This document shows, piece after piece, positions 34,079-45,075 of a stretch of DNA of 64,000 nucleotides. A program made the position numbers and the translations under genes. The stretch is taken from the NCBI GenBank assembly GCA_014529385.2, contig CM043947.1, positions 133,728,391 to 133,792,390 on the forward strand, written 5' to 3'. The first letter of the stretch is position 1; every line of letters starts with the position of its first letter. Under the pieces are notes generated by a model. The model was not told the origin of the DNA. It searched no databases and was given only the letters and a program-made list of their open reading frames with translations. This stretch comes from Adiantum capillus-veneris. Lineage: Eukaryota; Streptophyta; Polypodiopsida; Polypodiales; Pteridaceae.

Positions 34079-34947
34079 TGTTAGCAGCAAGCTAACACGG
34101 ATACCATTTTTTGGAGTTCTCATTGTAAAAACACTTATTATTTTGATAAATCGAGAATATTGTAACTCCTATTTTTTGGATAAACCTTGTAATTGATGAG
34201 CCAAGGCTACAAGCTTTCAGATTGTATCAGCCTATCATTACCCATCTTTGGTAGAACTCCCAGATTCAAAAACCTTGGCTAAGGCATAAAATCCAATTTT
34301 TGTAAGTTATTATCAAGTTTTGGATAATGAAATACACAGTGTGACCTAACGACACTCACTTCTCTCTTTCTCGCGCTTGCTACTCCCTCACCGGTTGTCA
34401 CATTGCAGTCGTGTTTGTTGCATTGCAACCGCACGTAAGATCTCTACTCATTGACGTAAACACATCACAATATTTCATAGCTTTTGGCATCGCCGATCCA
34501 TGGCCTAATTTCATCATAACTAGGAATTTACACTTCAAAATCAAAAACTAAGCATAGGCGGGGTCATTGCTAAGCATTTAGATGCATTCTGGGTCGAAAA
34601 CGACTAGGTCAAAAATCCACTGCTGTTAAAGTGGGGTTTGAGACCATAACCATGTGTGGTTAGGTCTTATGAACATGCCCTAGAAGTTTCATTACGTTTG
34701 GATGTCATTTGATGCTGCAACGGATGTGATTTGTTTGCCGATGAGCGATTTACTTTTAGTGATTTCAGTCACTTGAGTGTAGCTTGAGTTAGATGCGAGT
34801 TTTTTGTTGTTTTCTGAGAGATTGACACCCTCTTGTAGCCTCTATGCACTAGTCGAGTCAGCTTCATTCCATGGATTGACAATTCTATCGTGGTTCTCGC
34901 TAATACTGCAATAAGATAGGATAGGGAGGTTAGACACGCATCCCACA
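34079..34947 (+). mobile_element. A2 5' LTR
   Basis: 869 bp, starting TGTTAGCAGCAAGC and ending CCCACA. It matches the A1 LTR (inverted) and the split copy at 26,680-28,975. The TATA region reads GGCATAAAATCC near 34,282. It is followed at once by a primer-binding site, which identifies it as a 5' LTR. Confidence 0.88.
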
Positions 34948-34949
34948 TT

Positions 34950-34967
34950 TGGCGCCGTTGCCGGGGA
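34950..34967 (+). promoter_or_regulatory. A2 primer-binding site (tRNA-Asp type)
   Basis: TGGCGCCGTTGCCGGGGA, two bases after the LTR. This is the sequence known for Athila and other plant Ty3 elements primed by tRNA-Asp. The match to the plant tRNA-Asp 3' end is from general knowledge. Confidence 0.85.
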
Positions 34968-36750
34968 TCGAAGAGACCTAAACTAGGAAAAAACACGAGT
35001 GTCTTGTGAGGTTATCCTTTAACATCCTCTAAGATCTCCAAGAGTTAAAAGATTTCTTTTAGAAACCACATAGCCTAAGATTGTCGTCTTTTCCTGTGTA
35101 GAGGTAGCTTGGAAGTAGTCATACTTATCAAGAGCCTTTAGGACTGTAGGATTAGAGTAGGATTTTGAGAATGATTGATAGATGAGAAAAGTCTTAAGAT
35201 CAATGCTCAGGAAACCTTAAAAAACAAGAAAATGAGTGTTTGTGGACACTTTCCACAACCCCATTGCATGAGAACCTAGGAGTAGGGTAAGTAGGATCCG
35301 AGGTGGATTTCAAAACATTGCCCTCTCCGAAAGAATCATTGTAAGTTGTTATTTGAAGTGTAGAATTCTAGGTCTACGGCTAGAAATAGCACGAAAAGAC
35401 TCCAAACCACTCAATCCAACTAGAGAGTAAGCTTAAAAGTGTCTAAACCAATGGGTAACCTCAAGGACACTTTTAGGTAAAAATTTCAAGAGTTGGCCAA
35501 AACTTAGATTATTTACTTTTTCTTGATATTTTAGGCCAAATTAAGTTTTAACTTGGTTCACAGGCTTAAAATAATTCATAAAAGGACTGTCCTTGAAAAA
35601 AGTGCAAAAATTGGTTCATTTCAAGCTCAGATTTGACAAAGGTTCATCTCATTGACTCATTCCATGTGTACAAACATTTTTTGTAAAGGCACAAAAGATT
35701 TGGATCACCAAACTGGCAGAAAACTGGGTAAAAACTAAAGTTTGTATTGACTTTCTGAATCTTGAGTGTAAATCGGGGAAAAATTTGTCCAAACTTGTTG
35801 AAGTTGATTCATAGGCTTATATTGATGTGATAAACATGTGTACATGCTCAATTGACCAAAAAGATGCAAAAAGTTGCCAGTAGTAAATAATTGTGATTAT
35901 TTATATTTGTTCCATTTTTCAACTTTTTTGACCAAGTCAGCATACCACTAGCTGTACCATGTTGTAATAAGCCCACAAACCAAATTTGGTAAGATTTGGA
36001 TCATAGGATTGGAAATTGTGACCAAATTTGCAAAGTTAGTCTGCGGACAGAAAACTGATAACCATTTGACCAAAACTTGTCCAAAGACCTTAACTTGAAG
36101 TGCTTAACACATCTGTGTCAAGGTTGACACAAAAATTTGCTAAAATATAGCTGGAGTAAATAATTACGATTATTTACATCTGCTTCAAAACTTGGAAATT
36201 TTGCAAATTTGAGTATACCACAAGGTCAAGCATATCAAGTAGACCACACAAATCAATTTTAGTGAAAATTGGATCACAAAAGTGAGACTTAAGCCAGATT
36301 CTTGAAATCAGAGTCCGCGGACACAAAACAGTTGATAAACTTGAACAAAAATTGTCCAAACTTGTCTAGAATTTAATAGAGTGTATACTTGGCAAACCAA
36401 GCCAAAAAGTGCAAAAAACTAGCAAAAGTAAATAATCGCAATTATTTACTACTGCTACACAGGGACACTAGTTTTGATTTTTGAACTTGTACAGTGTTAG
36501 ACCAGCATAATACAAAGCCACCAGGCAATTTTGGGTTCAATCGGATCCAAATTGGTACATGCTCACTCAATTTCCAAGTTGCAGATTAATCCTTTGATTT
36601 TTTGTCAAAGTCAAATCTGAAAGTCATTTGTTGACTCCCATAGCTTGATTTAAAGTGATATACACAGACCAATCACAATAGTTAGCAAACATTATACAGT
36701 TTTTGTGGAAGAATAGCTAACTTTATCAAATTTATACAGGAATTAGATTG
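34968..36750 (+). repeat. A2 leader with 272-bp palindrome-bearing repeats
   Basis: Non-coding leader. From about 35,507 it consists of diverged tandem units. Palindromic 22-mers of the form GTAAATAAT-N4-ATTATTTAC start at 35,883, 36,156 and 36,428 (spacings 273 and 272), with a half site at 35,507-35,516. Unit bodies share the phrases GGACA-AAAAC, TTGTCCAAA and TTGGATCA. The first 540 bases after the primer site show no repeats. C2 inserted at 36,750. Confidence 0.85.
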
Positions 36751-36936
36751 TGAAGGGGATCGGGGAGCACCACAGACAAAGAGTGAGAGAGAGAAGGAGA
36801 CACACACACGATGTGGGTGGGGAGACTCAAAGAGTGAGCAGCCCCCTATACACTTATGCTATGTATAAGGTATACAAGTCAGTGGGCGCCCAGACTCTGG
36901 GCGGTCGGGCAAGGCACAGGCGCCTATACCCCAACA
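36751..36936 (-). mobile_element. C2 3' LTR with polypurine tract
   Basis: 186 bp; on the - strand TGTTGGGGTATAGG to CCCCTTCA. The purine-rich AAGTGGGAGG (about 36,938-36,947, - strand) directly precedes it. TATA-like ATACAT/TATAC sequences lie mid-LTR. The A in CAGACAAAG and the CCCCC run differ from the other copy. Confidence 0.9.
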
Positions 36937-37015
36937 ACCTCCCACTTAAAGGCGACTGTGCCTTTAAGCAAGGGAACCTAGTCTAAAGACTACAAAAGGT
37001 GAGAGAAAACCGCTC

Positions 37016-37633
37016 TCAACCGATGCCCACTGGCTGGCTATGATCGTGTGCATCCGGTTGTCCTGCTCCCGTGTAAGTCCATACACCACCAGACGTACCG
37101 CACACGTACTGCAAGTATGTATGCAATACCTGCATATCTCCCTCGTGCACTATGCCATCATCAGTCAACAGACGACTGACAACCCCAACTGCAAATGCTC
37201 CCACTGCAGCTGCGATATCTGGTCTCAAGATCATCATCTCATACATGAGACCACCGAATGCCGATGCAATGCTAGCGGGCCCTGCTAGCTCTACGGAGCA
37301 TGCATCAACATATATATCCCTGGCAATAGGCATCTCTGACTGACAAGGCGTGTCAGCCACATGCATCTCCTGACTATCCGCAAAAGACGCATCAACCTGT
37401 CGTGCAACCTCAGAGTAAACCAGCTGCTCTAGGTGTCGGCTGGAAGACATATCCTGCACAACTATATCCCCATGCTCACTGTCGAGCATAGAAAGGAATG
37501 ATTTCATAATCGCTGACGTCTCAGCCTCTTCTGCAATCATCCACTGCAAACATGACCACTCAATCTGTTGTGACTCACTAGAGCTCTCATGCTCTAACTC
37601 CGTATGCATAGACTCTTGCACAACGTCCTCCTG
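37016..37633 (-). pseudogene. C2 third segment: acidic linker fused to RT tail
   Basis: About 110 polar residues (many Glu, Ser, Asp) run without a break into GGLMYEMMILRPDIAAAVGA and VVSRLL, then HTYLQYVCGTSGGVWTYTG. The latter corresponds to the RT tail of C1 (GSLMYAMVWTRPDIAHAVGV), so a deletion fused the linker to the end of RT. It is in the same frame as the upstream segments, behind a TGA at 37,634-37,636. With no catalytic motif it cannot be an enzyme. Confidence 0.75.
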
Positions 37634-38263
37634 TCATGACTCACTAGAGCAAGACCGCTCTACCTGTCTATCCTGCATAGAGGTATCTCGCACAACTGAC
37701 TCTCTGCTTTGCTCAGTCACTAGCAAAGCATGCATGTCTGACTCTGTCACCTCTCTGTGTGACTGCTCAAGTTGTGCCCCAACTGTGTACACAACGAGCT
37801 CACTACTCTGCACTCCATGCAAAGTACCCTGCAACCCATGAGCAAAAGAGACTCGTCTGCTCTCTCGCTGTCTACCTGGCTGCATGATCACAGAGACAAC
37901 ACCGTCTCTCGCGTGATCCACATGCAATGGGTAACTTGTACCACTCCTGGCACCTCTCGCAATCACTAGCGAACCTAAATGCAACGCAAAAGATCGCTCA
38001 AGCAACGATACCCGACATCCACTATCCCGTAACTGTCTGACTGAGATCAAATCCCGTCTCAGATTTGGCACATGACGCAGGGTAAATCTCATACCACTGG
38101 GCAAGGACAAACATACGTCTCCTGTACCCTCAATGTCATACACAACACCATTAGCCATGTGCACACAACCAAGTCTCCCACTAGAAAACGTGCTAAACCA
38201 CTCACGATGCGACGTGACATGGAAAGTAGCATCTGAATCTAGTAACCAATGTGAAGACAATTG
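37634..38263 (-). pseudogene. C2 second segment: protease-like and GAG-pre-integrase
   Basis: Begins QLSSHWLLDSDATFHVTSHR, the copia protease loop with DSDAT in place of the usual DSGAT. Then come GRLGCVHMANGVVYDIEGTG, LRHVPNLRRDLISVRQL and LGSLVIARGARSGTSYPL of the pre-integrase region. The His/Cys residues of the integrase zinc finger are missing. It follows gag in the same frame after a single TAA (38,264-38,266), and no frameshift is seen over 630 bases. Confidence 0.78.
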
Positions 38264-38860
38264 TTAATCCGATGTGCAATTCGTAGACATAAGATCGTCT
38301 GAAGACAAGCTAATTGTAAATGTGACATCGCCGTCACAAGCATACTCAGTAACCACTGTACTGATCTCACTAGCATCTGTCATGTTCAAATCTGCATCAC
38401 GCATCTGTCGCCTCCGTTGTCTCAAACGCCTGAAACATCGACGCCTAATGTGCCCTCTATGTCCACAATGCCAACATGTCAAGTCTCTATGCCGTCGAGA
38501 CTTGTGTGTGGGATCAATCTCTCCCATGGACATAGAAGTGGGACTAGACTTCCCTGTAGACATGGATGTCGCGTACATAGCATGTAAACTCTGCCATAAA
38601 GCATGAGTTGTAGTCTCCCTTGAGACCTGCCAATCAACAGACTCAACCAGATGCAAATGAATCGTAGACATTGCCAACTCATCAAGATCCTGCCAATCAT
38701 CATCACGCATAGACTTGGGCTTTGCCGATAAACCACGCAAGGGTTTATCCTGCCCCAAATCCGCCAATGCAACAATCATATGCTCCTTCCAAGCAACAAA
38801 ATCTGCACCATCAAACTGTGTCAGACCATAACGTTGGAAGTCAAATGAAAAATCAGCCAT
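38264..38860 (-). CDS. C2 Gag
   Basis: MADFSFDFQRYGLTQFDGAD begins a copia Gag of about 198 codons. The start is chosen at 38,860 because the usual gag opening follows. FVAWKEHMIVALADLG, LDELAMSTIHLHLVESVDW and ALWQSLHAMYATS are typical of copia gag. The C-terminal zinc knuckle is intact, CWHCGHRGHIRRRC, followed by an Arg-rich helix. The frame is open from start to the TAA at 38,264. It would form particles and bind RNA. The middle of the domain is shorter than in C1. Confidence 0.78.
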   Translation of the reverse strand: MADFSFDFQRYGLTQFDGADFVAWKEHMIVALADLGQDKPLRGLSAKPKSMRDDDWQDLDELAMSTIHLHLVESVDWQVSRETTTHALWQSLHAMYATSMSTGKSSPTSMSMGEIDPTHKSRRHRDLTCWHCGHRGHIRRRCFRRLRQRRRQMRDADLNMTDASEISTVVTEYACDGDVTFTISLSSDDLMSTNCTSD

Positions 38861-40258
38861 AATGCTCACAAAAGAGCAACCAACAATGAGTAGCAAATGT
38901 CAACCAAATCAGCCCTAAACTGGCTCGAATCGCATCAACAAAAGTCTGCAAATATGGCTGTAAAATCTGATGCAAAGTTGCACCAATAACCGTGCAAAGC
39001 CTTGCACAAAATCACAAGTCAATATGACTCAATCGCGCATAAATATCTGACAAAATTTTGGCAGAGTCTCCTTTGTAACTGGAGCAAAAATCTCAACCAT
39101 AAACCTCAAAGAGACAATAATATATGCCACAATGGCCAATCCGGGAATAAACTCGACCGGAATCACCTCACAAAGTCATACATATGAGCATACCCGCTCT
39201 TGCCGGAGTACTACTCAACGGCACCTCAAATGACATACATGTGAGTGATGATTGCTACCAAAATACCTTTCAATCGATGACCAAATGTCTGCCAGATAAC
39301 TATAGCAACATTTCGCAAAACCTTGCAAGATCTGTCGCTATGCGCAATACGAAATACGGCACACAAGGGCATACACAAGTGACTCCAAACTTCAACCAAA
39401 TGATGACTGAAAATCACCTGTCAAAGTGGGAGTAAACTCAACCACTAAACTGTCAAAGAGCAACCTACGGATACGTAGAAGCAATACGTAAATTGAGCCA
39501 AATCTCAAATAATCTCAGCCACAAACAAATACACAAATCCATATATGGCATACATAAACCGCCAAGACCATGGCAACATAGCTCACTCTTGCATGAGTGG
39601 CTCTCTGGACAAATGCATATCCAAAAACCTGTGTACACCTATGAATTTGTTGGTTGCTGCAGAAAATACTCCGTGTGTGTGAGATATACCAAAAACAGTG
39701 TTTTTGGGACCCGAAAGTGCACAAATAAACCTGTTGCTGTACCTGCTGTAATTCAAAGCATAATTTCAGCAAATAGACATCACCATCGCGTCCGGAGCGT
39801 GCCAAAACCCTGACCTGGACTCCTGGATCATGTAGATCTGACTCTGTATGACGAAGCTACGCAAAAAACTGCGTTTTAGAGCCCGAAAATGGCAAAAACG
39901 AGCTGCACACAGTCTTGAACCTGCTCCTGCTCCACTCTGCGTGATGCAATGTCCTCTCAATGCAATCTCCAACGCAAGAGCTCTGCCACAACAGCATCCA
40001 AGCACTCAAATGTCAAGCTCTCCTCCGCCGAGCACTTCTCTAACGTGCTCCACGGATCACAAAAGCTCCTCTCACCAAGGAAGCCGCAACCGCCTCCTCG
40101 ACCAAGCTTGACCACACCAAGCTCCTAAGCTCCAAAGACAATGCTCCTCAAGCTAAAATCGCTCTCCGTGAAACTCCGCAATCGAACTCCAGCGTCGAGA
40201 GTGAGCGAGCTATCGCCTCGAAGCTCTCAAAGCTGTCGTGCTCTCTGCGGCCACCATA
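38861..40258 (-). other. C2 long untranslated leader
   Basis: About 1.4 kb between the primer site and gag with no coding signal, although short frames occur on both strands. A leader this long in a 3.7-kb element is unusual and may hold packaging signals; this is inference. Confidence 0.55.
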
Positions 40259-40270
40259 GCTCTGATACCA
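40259..40270 (-). promoter_or_regulatory. C2 primer-binding site (initiator Met tRNA)
   Basis: On the - strand TGGTATCAGAGC, the exact plant initiator-Met tRNA complement, two bases after the 5' LTR. Confidence 0.92.
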
Positions 40271-40272
40271 AT

Positions 40273-40457
40273 TGAAGGGGATCGGGGAGCACCACAGACA
40301 GAGAGTGAGAGAGAGAAGGAGACACACACACGATGTGGGTGGGGAGACTCAAAGAGTGAGCAGCCCCTATACACTTATGCTATGTATAAGGTATACAAGT
40401 CAGTGGGCGCCCAGACTTTGGGCGGCCGGGCAAGGCACAGGCGCCTATACCCCAACA
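40273..40457 (-). mobile_element. C2 5' LTR
   Basis: 185 bp, nearly identical to 36,751-36,936. The flank GATTG at 40,458-40,462 repeats the left target duplication. Confidence 0.92.
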
Positions 40458-40462
40458 GATTG

Positions 40463-40823
40463 CAGAAAAGAAATGGGTAGCTTGATAGAAAGTTGCAATC
40501 AAATCAAGTGGAAATTGACAACAAGTCAATCCAAAGGTAAGTACTCTATCCAGGGCTTCGCAAGTCTTTATGAACCTTAGATCTGGTCGTGTACTAGAAA
40601 ATCAGAGCATACTCGGAGAAACCTGTAGTAGAGTATCCACCGAAGAAAGCATGAATCAACGAAATTCCTTGCACACTATTCTTGAAGAAGTCTCAGACAC
40701 TTTTTCAAATTCAACATTTAAAATGTCTTCCTAGTTGACTCACTCGAAAATTGGAACGACAATGCGCTAAAAGTATATACTCTCTTTTTATAAAACTAAT
40801 CGCCATGGAGCTCAGGTTTACAT
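40463..40823 (+). other. A2 leader, continuation after C2
   Basis: Removing C2 and one GATTG joins this stretch to 36,750, so it is the next part of the A2 leader. No palindrome and no coding frame. It ends at CTCAGGTTTACAT, the left flank of T4. Confidence 0.6.
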
Positions 40824-42063
40824 TGTGGAGTGCAAACGACAATGAAAATGAATTCCCCTATAGCCTTGCACCGATCACATCGTTGGAAAGAACAACAGCT
40901 GCACCGTCAAATTCACCTGTGTTAAACACCTGTAAGGCTTGGAAAAGAACAGCTCTAGCATAGACCACAATTGGAATTAGAATAATTAGAGAACATGAGT
41001 GTGTAGATTGGATCGTGTAGATGTCCGTAGAGCATCCATATGCTTGATTCCGATAAGGAATGAGAAAATTACAAGCATTTGAAGTTCGGGGGTTTTCAAA
41101 AAACTCCAAAAAAGAGGTCTCTGGAAAGTGTCTACAGGTGTGCAGAGAAATGCAGCTATTCAATGGGGATTTTTTTTGGCTCTTATCCCAAGGGATTTTC
41201 TCTCCCCTCTTAGCCGACTTCATTTCCCTCTTTAGGCACCTTTTCATTGGTCCATTTTGAGCCTTTTTTGGGTAAAAAATGGGTTGTCGGCCACTTTTTG
41301 ACCAAGGCAAGTGGGGGGGGACAGTGTTCGGGGACCAAAAAATGGGCCAGGTGCCTGTCCAAGCAGTGGGAACACATATTGGGCGCCCCCTCCTCTCCCC
41401 AAAGTCCACGAGCCCTCTCAAGCAAGCCCAAGAAGCTCCATTAACTCCTTTGATACACTCATAGGGGGTACCCACTCCCCCCTTTATACCCTCCATTTGT
41501 CATTTTCTCCCCCTCCATGTGGGGTTATTCCATTGCCACCTGGAACCATCCTCCCAACTTCCCCATGTCCAAATCTAAAATTTTTGTTTTGCCCCCAACC
41601 TGAGCCATTTTCTCGGAGGCGTAGCGGGTGACCCCGACCACCAAATGTAGCGCCGTAAAGCATGGCTTGGATTTTATTACCCTGGCTAACTCCAGAAATT
41701 TCTAAATATACCATTGCTTAAAAAAACCATCAAGTCGGCCCACTTGCCGTCTTTCCCCGTGCATCCGCCTCACTTTTTAAGTGAAAAAACCATCCACTTC
41801 GAGTGCGTGTAACTCATGATGTCGGAGTCCAATTTGCAAGCTATCAAGCACGGCTAGGAATGCTCATTAAAAACTATTTTTTGAAAGCTCGACCAACCCA
41901 AGACTCAACCAACAGCTTGACCAAAACCAAGCCTTTGTACATAAATTTTACAAGAGCACTCCAAAAAACTCAAAGCATTATGTACATCTATGTACTCGGG
42001 GCTAGTGAGCAAGCTTTTTAGCATGGATTAGCAACTTCATTTCCACCCAAAAAATGCCTGACA
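40824..42063 (-). mobile_element. T4 3' LTR
   Basis: On the - strand TGTCAGGCATTTTTTGGGTG to GCACTCCACA. A purine-rich GGCAAGGGGGGGTTGGAAAG (about 42,068-42,087, - strand) lies just before it and serves as polypurine tract. Compared with 51,990-53,225 it has scattered substitutions and a 9-base difference near its inner end (CGACAATGA at about 40,836). Short ORFs inside it are not genes. Confidence 0.85.
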
Positions 42064-42093
42064 TAGCTTTCCAACCCCCCCTTGCCTGCTTAG

Positions 42094-43440
42094 TCATTCA
42101 TGATAAGCAGAGGTCTCTAGGGTGAATAACTGTTGCATTTCATTCCCAGAAACCTCGTCCACATTTTCAGATGTTTCCGCATTGTTTTCTTCTATTGATA
42201 GCATTTCATTAGTCACAATTGTCATCAAACGTACCAGATACTTCTTCAATCTATAACCATTTACACGGTATTTATGCTCTGTACCATTTAAGTTTACCAA
42301 TTGATATGTGCCTTTTTCAAATTTATTTACAACAGTAAAGGGACCTTCCCACTTAATCTGAAACTTTTTTTGGAAAGTATTGTCCAATTTACTATTGTAC
42401 CGCAATACAAGATCACCCTTTTCAATTCCTTTATCCTTGACGCATTCATTGGCCTTCATTTGAGCCTTCTTTGAAACTTCTTCATAATGAATCAAGGCCA
42501 AAATTATGTCTAACTATGCAAGCATTGTAAATCCAACAACCTTTCTGCCAAGCATCTTGCTGCTCTTCACCTTCCAATGACAACCACTTAAGTGCGGGGA
42601 TTTCCACTTCAATGGGCAATAAAGCTTCCTTGCCATAAATCAAGTGATAAGGAGAAAACCCTGTGCTTGTTTTGATAGCGGTTCTATAAGCCCATAGTGC
42701 ACAAGGAAACTCTGAATCCCAAGTCTTCCCATGTGTCTGAGTCATTTTTGTCAAGATATTCACTAACTCTCCATTGAATCTCTCATTAAGACCATTGCAT
42801 TGTGGATAATAAGGATAATTGTATCTATGTTGTATATTAAGCTTTCCACAAAGGAAATCAAACAACTCTCCTCTAAATCCTGGTCCCCGATCAGAAAGTA
42901 GTTCCAAAGGCACACCAAACTTGCAGCATATATCTTCGTACACAAACTTCCCCATTTCTTTACTGGTAATCTGTTTAACAGCATTAGCTTCTGCCCAACG
43001 TGACAAATAATCCACTGCTGTCAAAATGTAAACATTTCTTTTACCAGTCATGGATAGGGGTCCAATGGCATCAAGACCCCATTTTTCAAATACATCAAAA
43101 GCTAAAATTGTTTTTTGCAATTCAGGCTTCAAAATTCTCTTCCCCATCTTCTGACAAGACAAACAAGACTTGCACCAATGTTTCACATCCCGCTGGACAC
43201 TCGGCCAGACATAGCCTTATTGTAAAATCTTATGTAGCATAATTTTCATGGCAAAATGTCCTCCACAGGATCCTTCATGGTTCTCTTCTAAAATCTTATA
43301 GATTTCTTCCTTCCAGGGCACAAGTCGCAATATCAAATCACTTCCTTTCATATAAAGCACATCATCAAGCATTTTGTACTTTTTGGCTCTTCTCATAAAA
43401 GCATACTTTTTGGATGATGGCAAATCTTCAGGTAAAAGAC
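42094..43440 (-). pseudogene. T4 integrase
   Basis: The H2C2 finger reads HEGSCGGHF and CKSCLSCQ. The core has GLDAIGPLSMTGKRNVYIL (Asp), VPLELLSDRGPGFRGEL (Asp) and YPQCNGLNERFNGELVNIL (Glu), all three catalytic residues kept. A frame change near 42,490 leads to the C-terminal domain GIEKGDLVLRYNSKLDNTF, KWEGPFTVVNKFEKGTYQL (GPY/F motif) and YRVNGYRLKKYL. A stop near 43,217 and the frame change are the only lesions seen. Confidence 0.87.
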
Positions 43441-44160
43441 CTGTAAGCAGAAAATCCGCTTCCTTTGATAGCACTTCTATTCCATGATATAGAGGGACAT
43501 CAGCCTTCAACACAAACACACAAGTGATCATTTCTTGGGCAGCATCATGAGCTTCTTCATTCTGAAACCTCTCAATATGCTCTAAACTCCATGCCTCAAA
43601 CCTTTTAAGCAAAGATTTCACTTTGAAACACAAATTTTTCAACTTAGGGTTCTTATTCTTCCACACCCCCAATACCTGCTTCACAACCAACAAGGCATCT
43701 CCTTTGACTTGCAGGCGTTTAATTCCCAACTGTAAGCAAATGTGCAGACGCCCTCAAGGGCCATGTCCTCTGCTTCATTATTACTTTTCACATCAATCTT
43801 TAGCCCTTGTTTCCTAACAAGATTTCCTTGCGCATCATAGACAACAATCCCTCCAGAAGTAGCTTCATGACTTCTTCGATTAAAGTCATCAAAATATAAC
43901 AGTGAAGCATTGGATATAGCAGGAGTTTCGACCTTCTTCCTTTGCACCACCTCTTCCTTAACCAAAATAGGAGTCTCTTTGTAAGTGAGTAAATCTGCCA
44001 GGGTAGCGCGAGTACTCTCTTCCACTAAAAAAGTGAATTGAAATTCGTGCAGTTCTATAACCCATTTCATCAGTGTCTTTGACTGAGGCAGCAATGAATA
44101 GCTGGTGAGAAAAGTGAACAAATTTTGCAATAGGTAATGCCTGAATCGTCTGCAAGCATA
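43441..44160 (-). pseudogene. T4 second (archaeal-type) RNase H with connection region
   Basis: Starts LMKWVIELHEFQFTFLVEES and LADLLTYKETPIL, the connection seen in Tat elements. Then LLYFDDFNRRSHEATSGGIV, NNEAEDMALEG and, after a frame change, LQVKGDALLVVKQVLGVWKN. The residues expected to bind metal (Asp, Glu, Asp) are present. Catalysis would remove RNA from the hybrid. Confidence 0.75.
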
Positions 44161-44760
44161 GGGATAAGCTGAAAGTATCCTGAATACCCATCACATACAC
44201 TGTATCTCTCAAAACTCGCCACTGCATCTAGCAATTGATCAATAAAAGGAAAAGGGTGAGGGTCTTTCTTGGTTACTGCATTTAGTGGCTTGTAATCAAC
44301 ACATACTCTCTAACGCCCATCTTTCTTTGGGGTGACTACGATAGGGCTCACCCATTCAGCATTATCCACTGGCACAATGAATCCTGCATCCAAAAGCTTA
44401 TCCACTTCTTCCTTTAAGGCATTCATCTACTCCTTGTTCATCCTCCTTAACTTCTGTCTGGTTGGTTTTGCCCCTTCAACAAAACCTCTGATTTCCTTAT
44501 ATGACGTAATGAAAAGATTTGGAAACATGTCCAACATTGCTAAGTACTCCCTTCTTTCTCCTTGTGTCGGATCAGTACTCAACATATTTTGAATCAACTC
44601 TTTCTTCACTGGCTGTTCCTGTTTAGGTTGCATCAACTCTTCAAGTTGCTCTAAACGGCTTGAAGCATTTATATTCCCTGATAATTGTAGCACTTCACTA
44701 ACTTCTCTATGTTCCTCGTCTAACAACAAGAATGACACTTCACCCTCATCACTGGAACTT
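44161..44760 (-). pseudogene. T4 reverse transcriptase, N-terminal remnant
   Basis: Reads FPNLFITSYKEIRGFVEGAK, KLRRMNKE, GFIVPVDNAEWVSPIVVTPK, RVCVDYKPLNAVTKKDPHPF and DGYSGYFQLIPML, then goes straight into the post-RNase-H connection. The segment with the YxDD motif and the whole first RNase H are missing, unlike T3. The junction is at about 44,150. Confidence 0.82.
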
Positions 44761-44765
44761 GAAGT

Positions 44766-45011
44766 TGTTAAGTATGGAGCCTGATTTACCCTTGTAATTT
44801 TCTGAGGTAAAAGCGCACATTTGTAAGGCCCCCATTATGAGGAGAAGCCATCGTGCGTGACGGAAAATCACTCACTGGAAACCAAAATTTTCACGGCCAA
44901 GAATCAGGGGCAACTTTAGGGGCCTTGGGTAAATCTCGTGTATGTAAATCTGTCTCTCTCCATTAAGTAATCTACTCAATTATCTATTTAGCTACATCTT
45001 ATTTCCTAACA
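44766..45011 (+). mobile_element. C1 5' LTR with internal deletion
   Basis: TGTTAAGTATGGAGCC to CCTAACA, 246 bp. It matches both ends of the 798-bp 3' LTR but lacks 552 bases between GGGGCCTTGGG and TAAATCTCGTG, including the TATA box and the (CT)n tract. Shared parts differ at about eight sites. Confidence 0.93.
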
Positions 45012-45013
45012 AC

Positions 45014-45025
45014 TGGTATCAGAAC
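45014..45025 (+). promoter_or_regulatory. C1 primer-binding site
   Basis: TGGTATCAGAAC followed by AAGGTT, one base different from the initiator-Met tRNA complement TGGTATCAGAGC, two bases after the LTR. Confidence 0.88.
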
Positions 45026-45075
45026 AAGGTTTTCTCGTAGCTAAGTTATCTCAAGGAAAGGATTCCTTGAATTGA

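Larger units (their letters stand above)
36751..40457 (-). mobile_element. C2: small non-autonomous Ty1/copia element with target duplications
   Basis: LTRs at 36,751-36,936 and 40,273-40,457, both bounded by TG and CA, are flanked by identical GATTG (36,746-36,750 and 40,458-40,462). Total 3.7 kb, shorter than usual for copia. Read on the - strand it has gag, protease and pre-integrase, then jumps to the tail of RT; integrase, the RT core and RNase H are absent. The LTRs differ at only about four positions, so it is one of the younger insertions here. Confidence 0.9.

Noticed and set aside
37016-38260. Host gene on the - strand
   Set aside because: Lies inside LTRs with target duplications and matches copia pre-integrase and RT-tail motifs of C1.
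40858-41714. ORFs of up to 212 codons in the T4 LTRs, present in both copies (also 52,013-52,876)
   Set aside because: They lie within LTRs, occur in several frames on both strands and differ in length between the two LTR copies, so coding is not supported.
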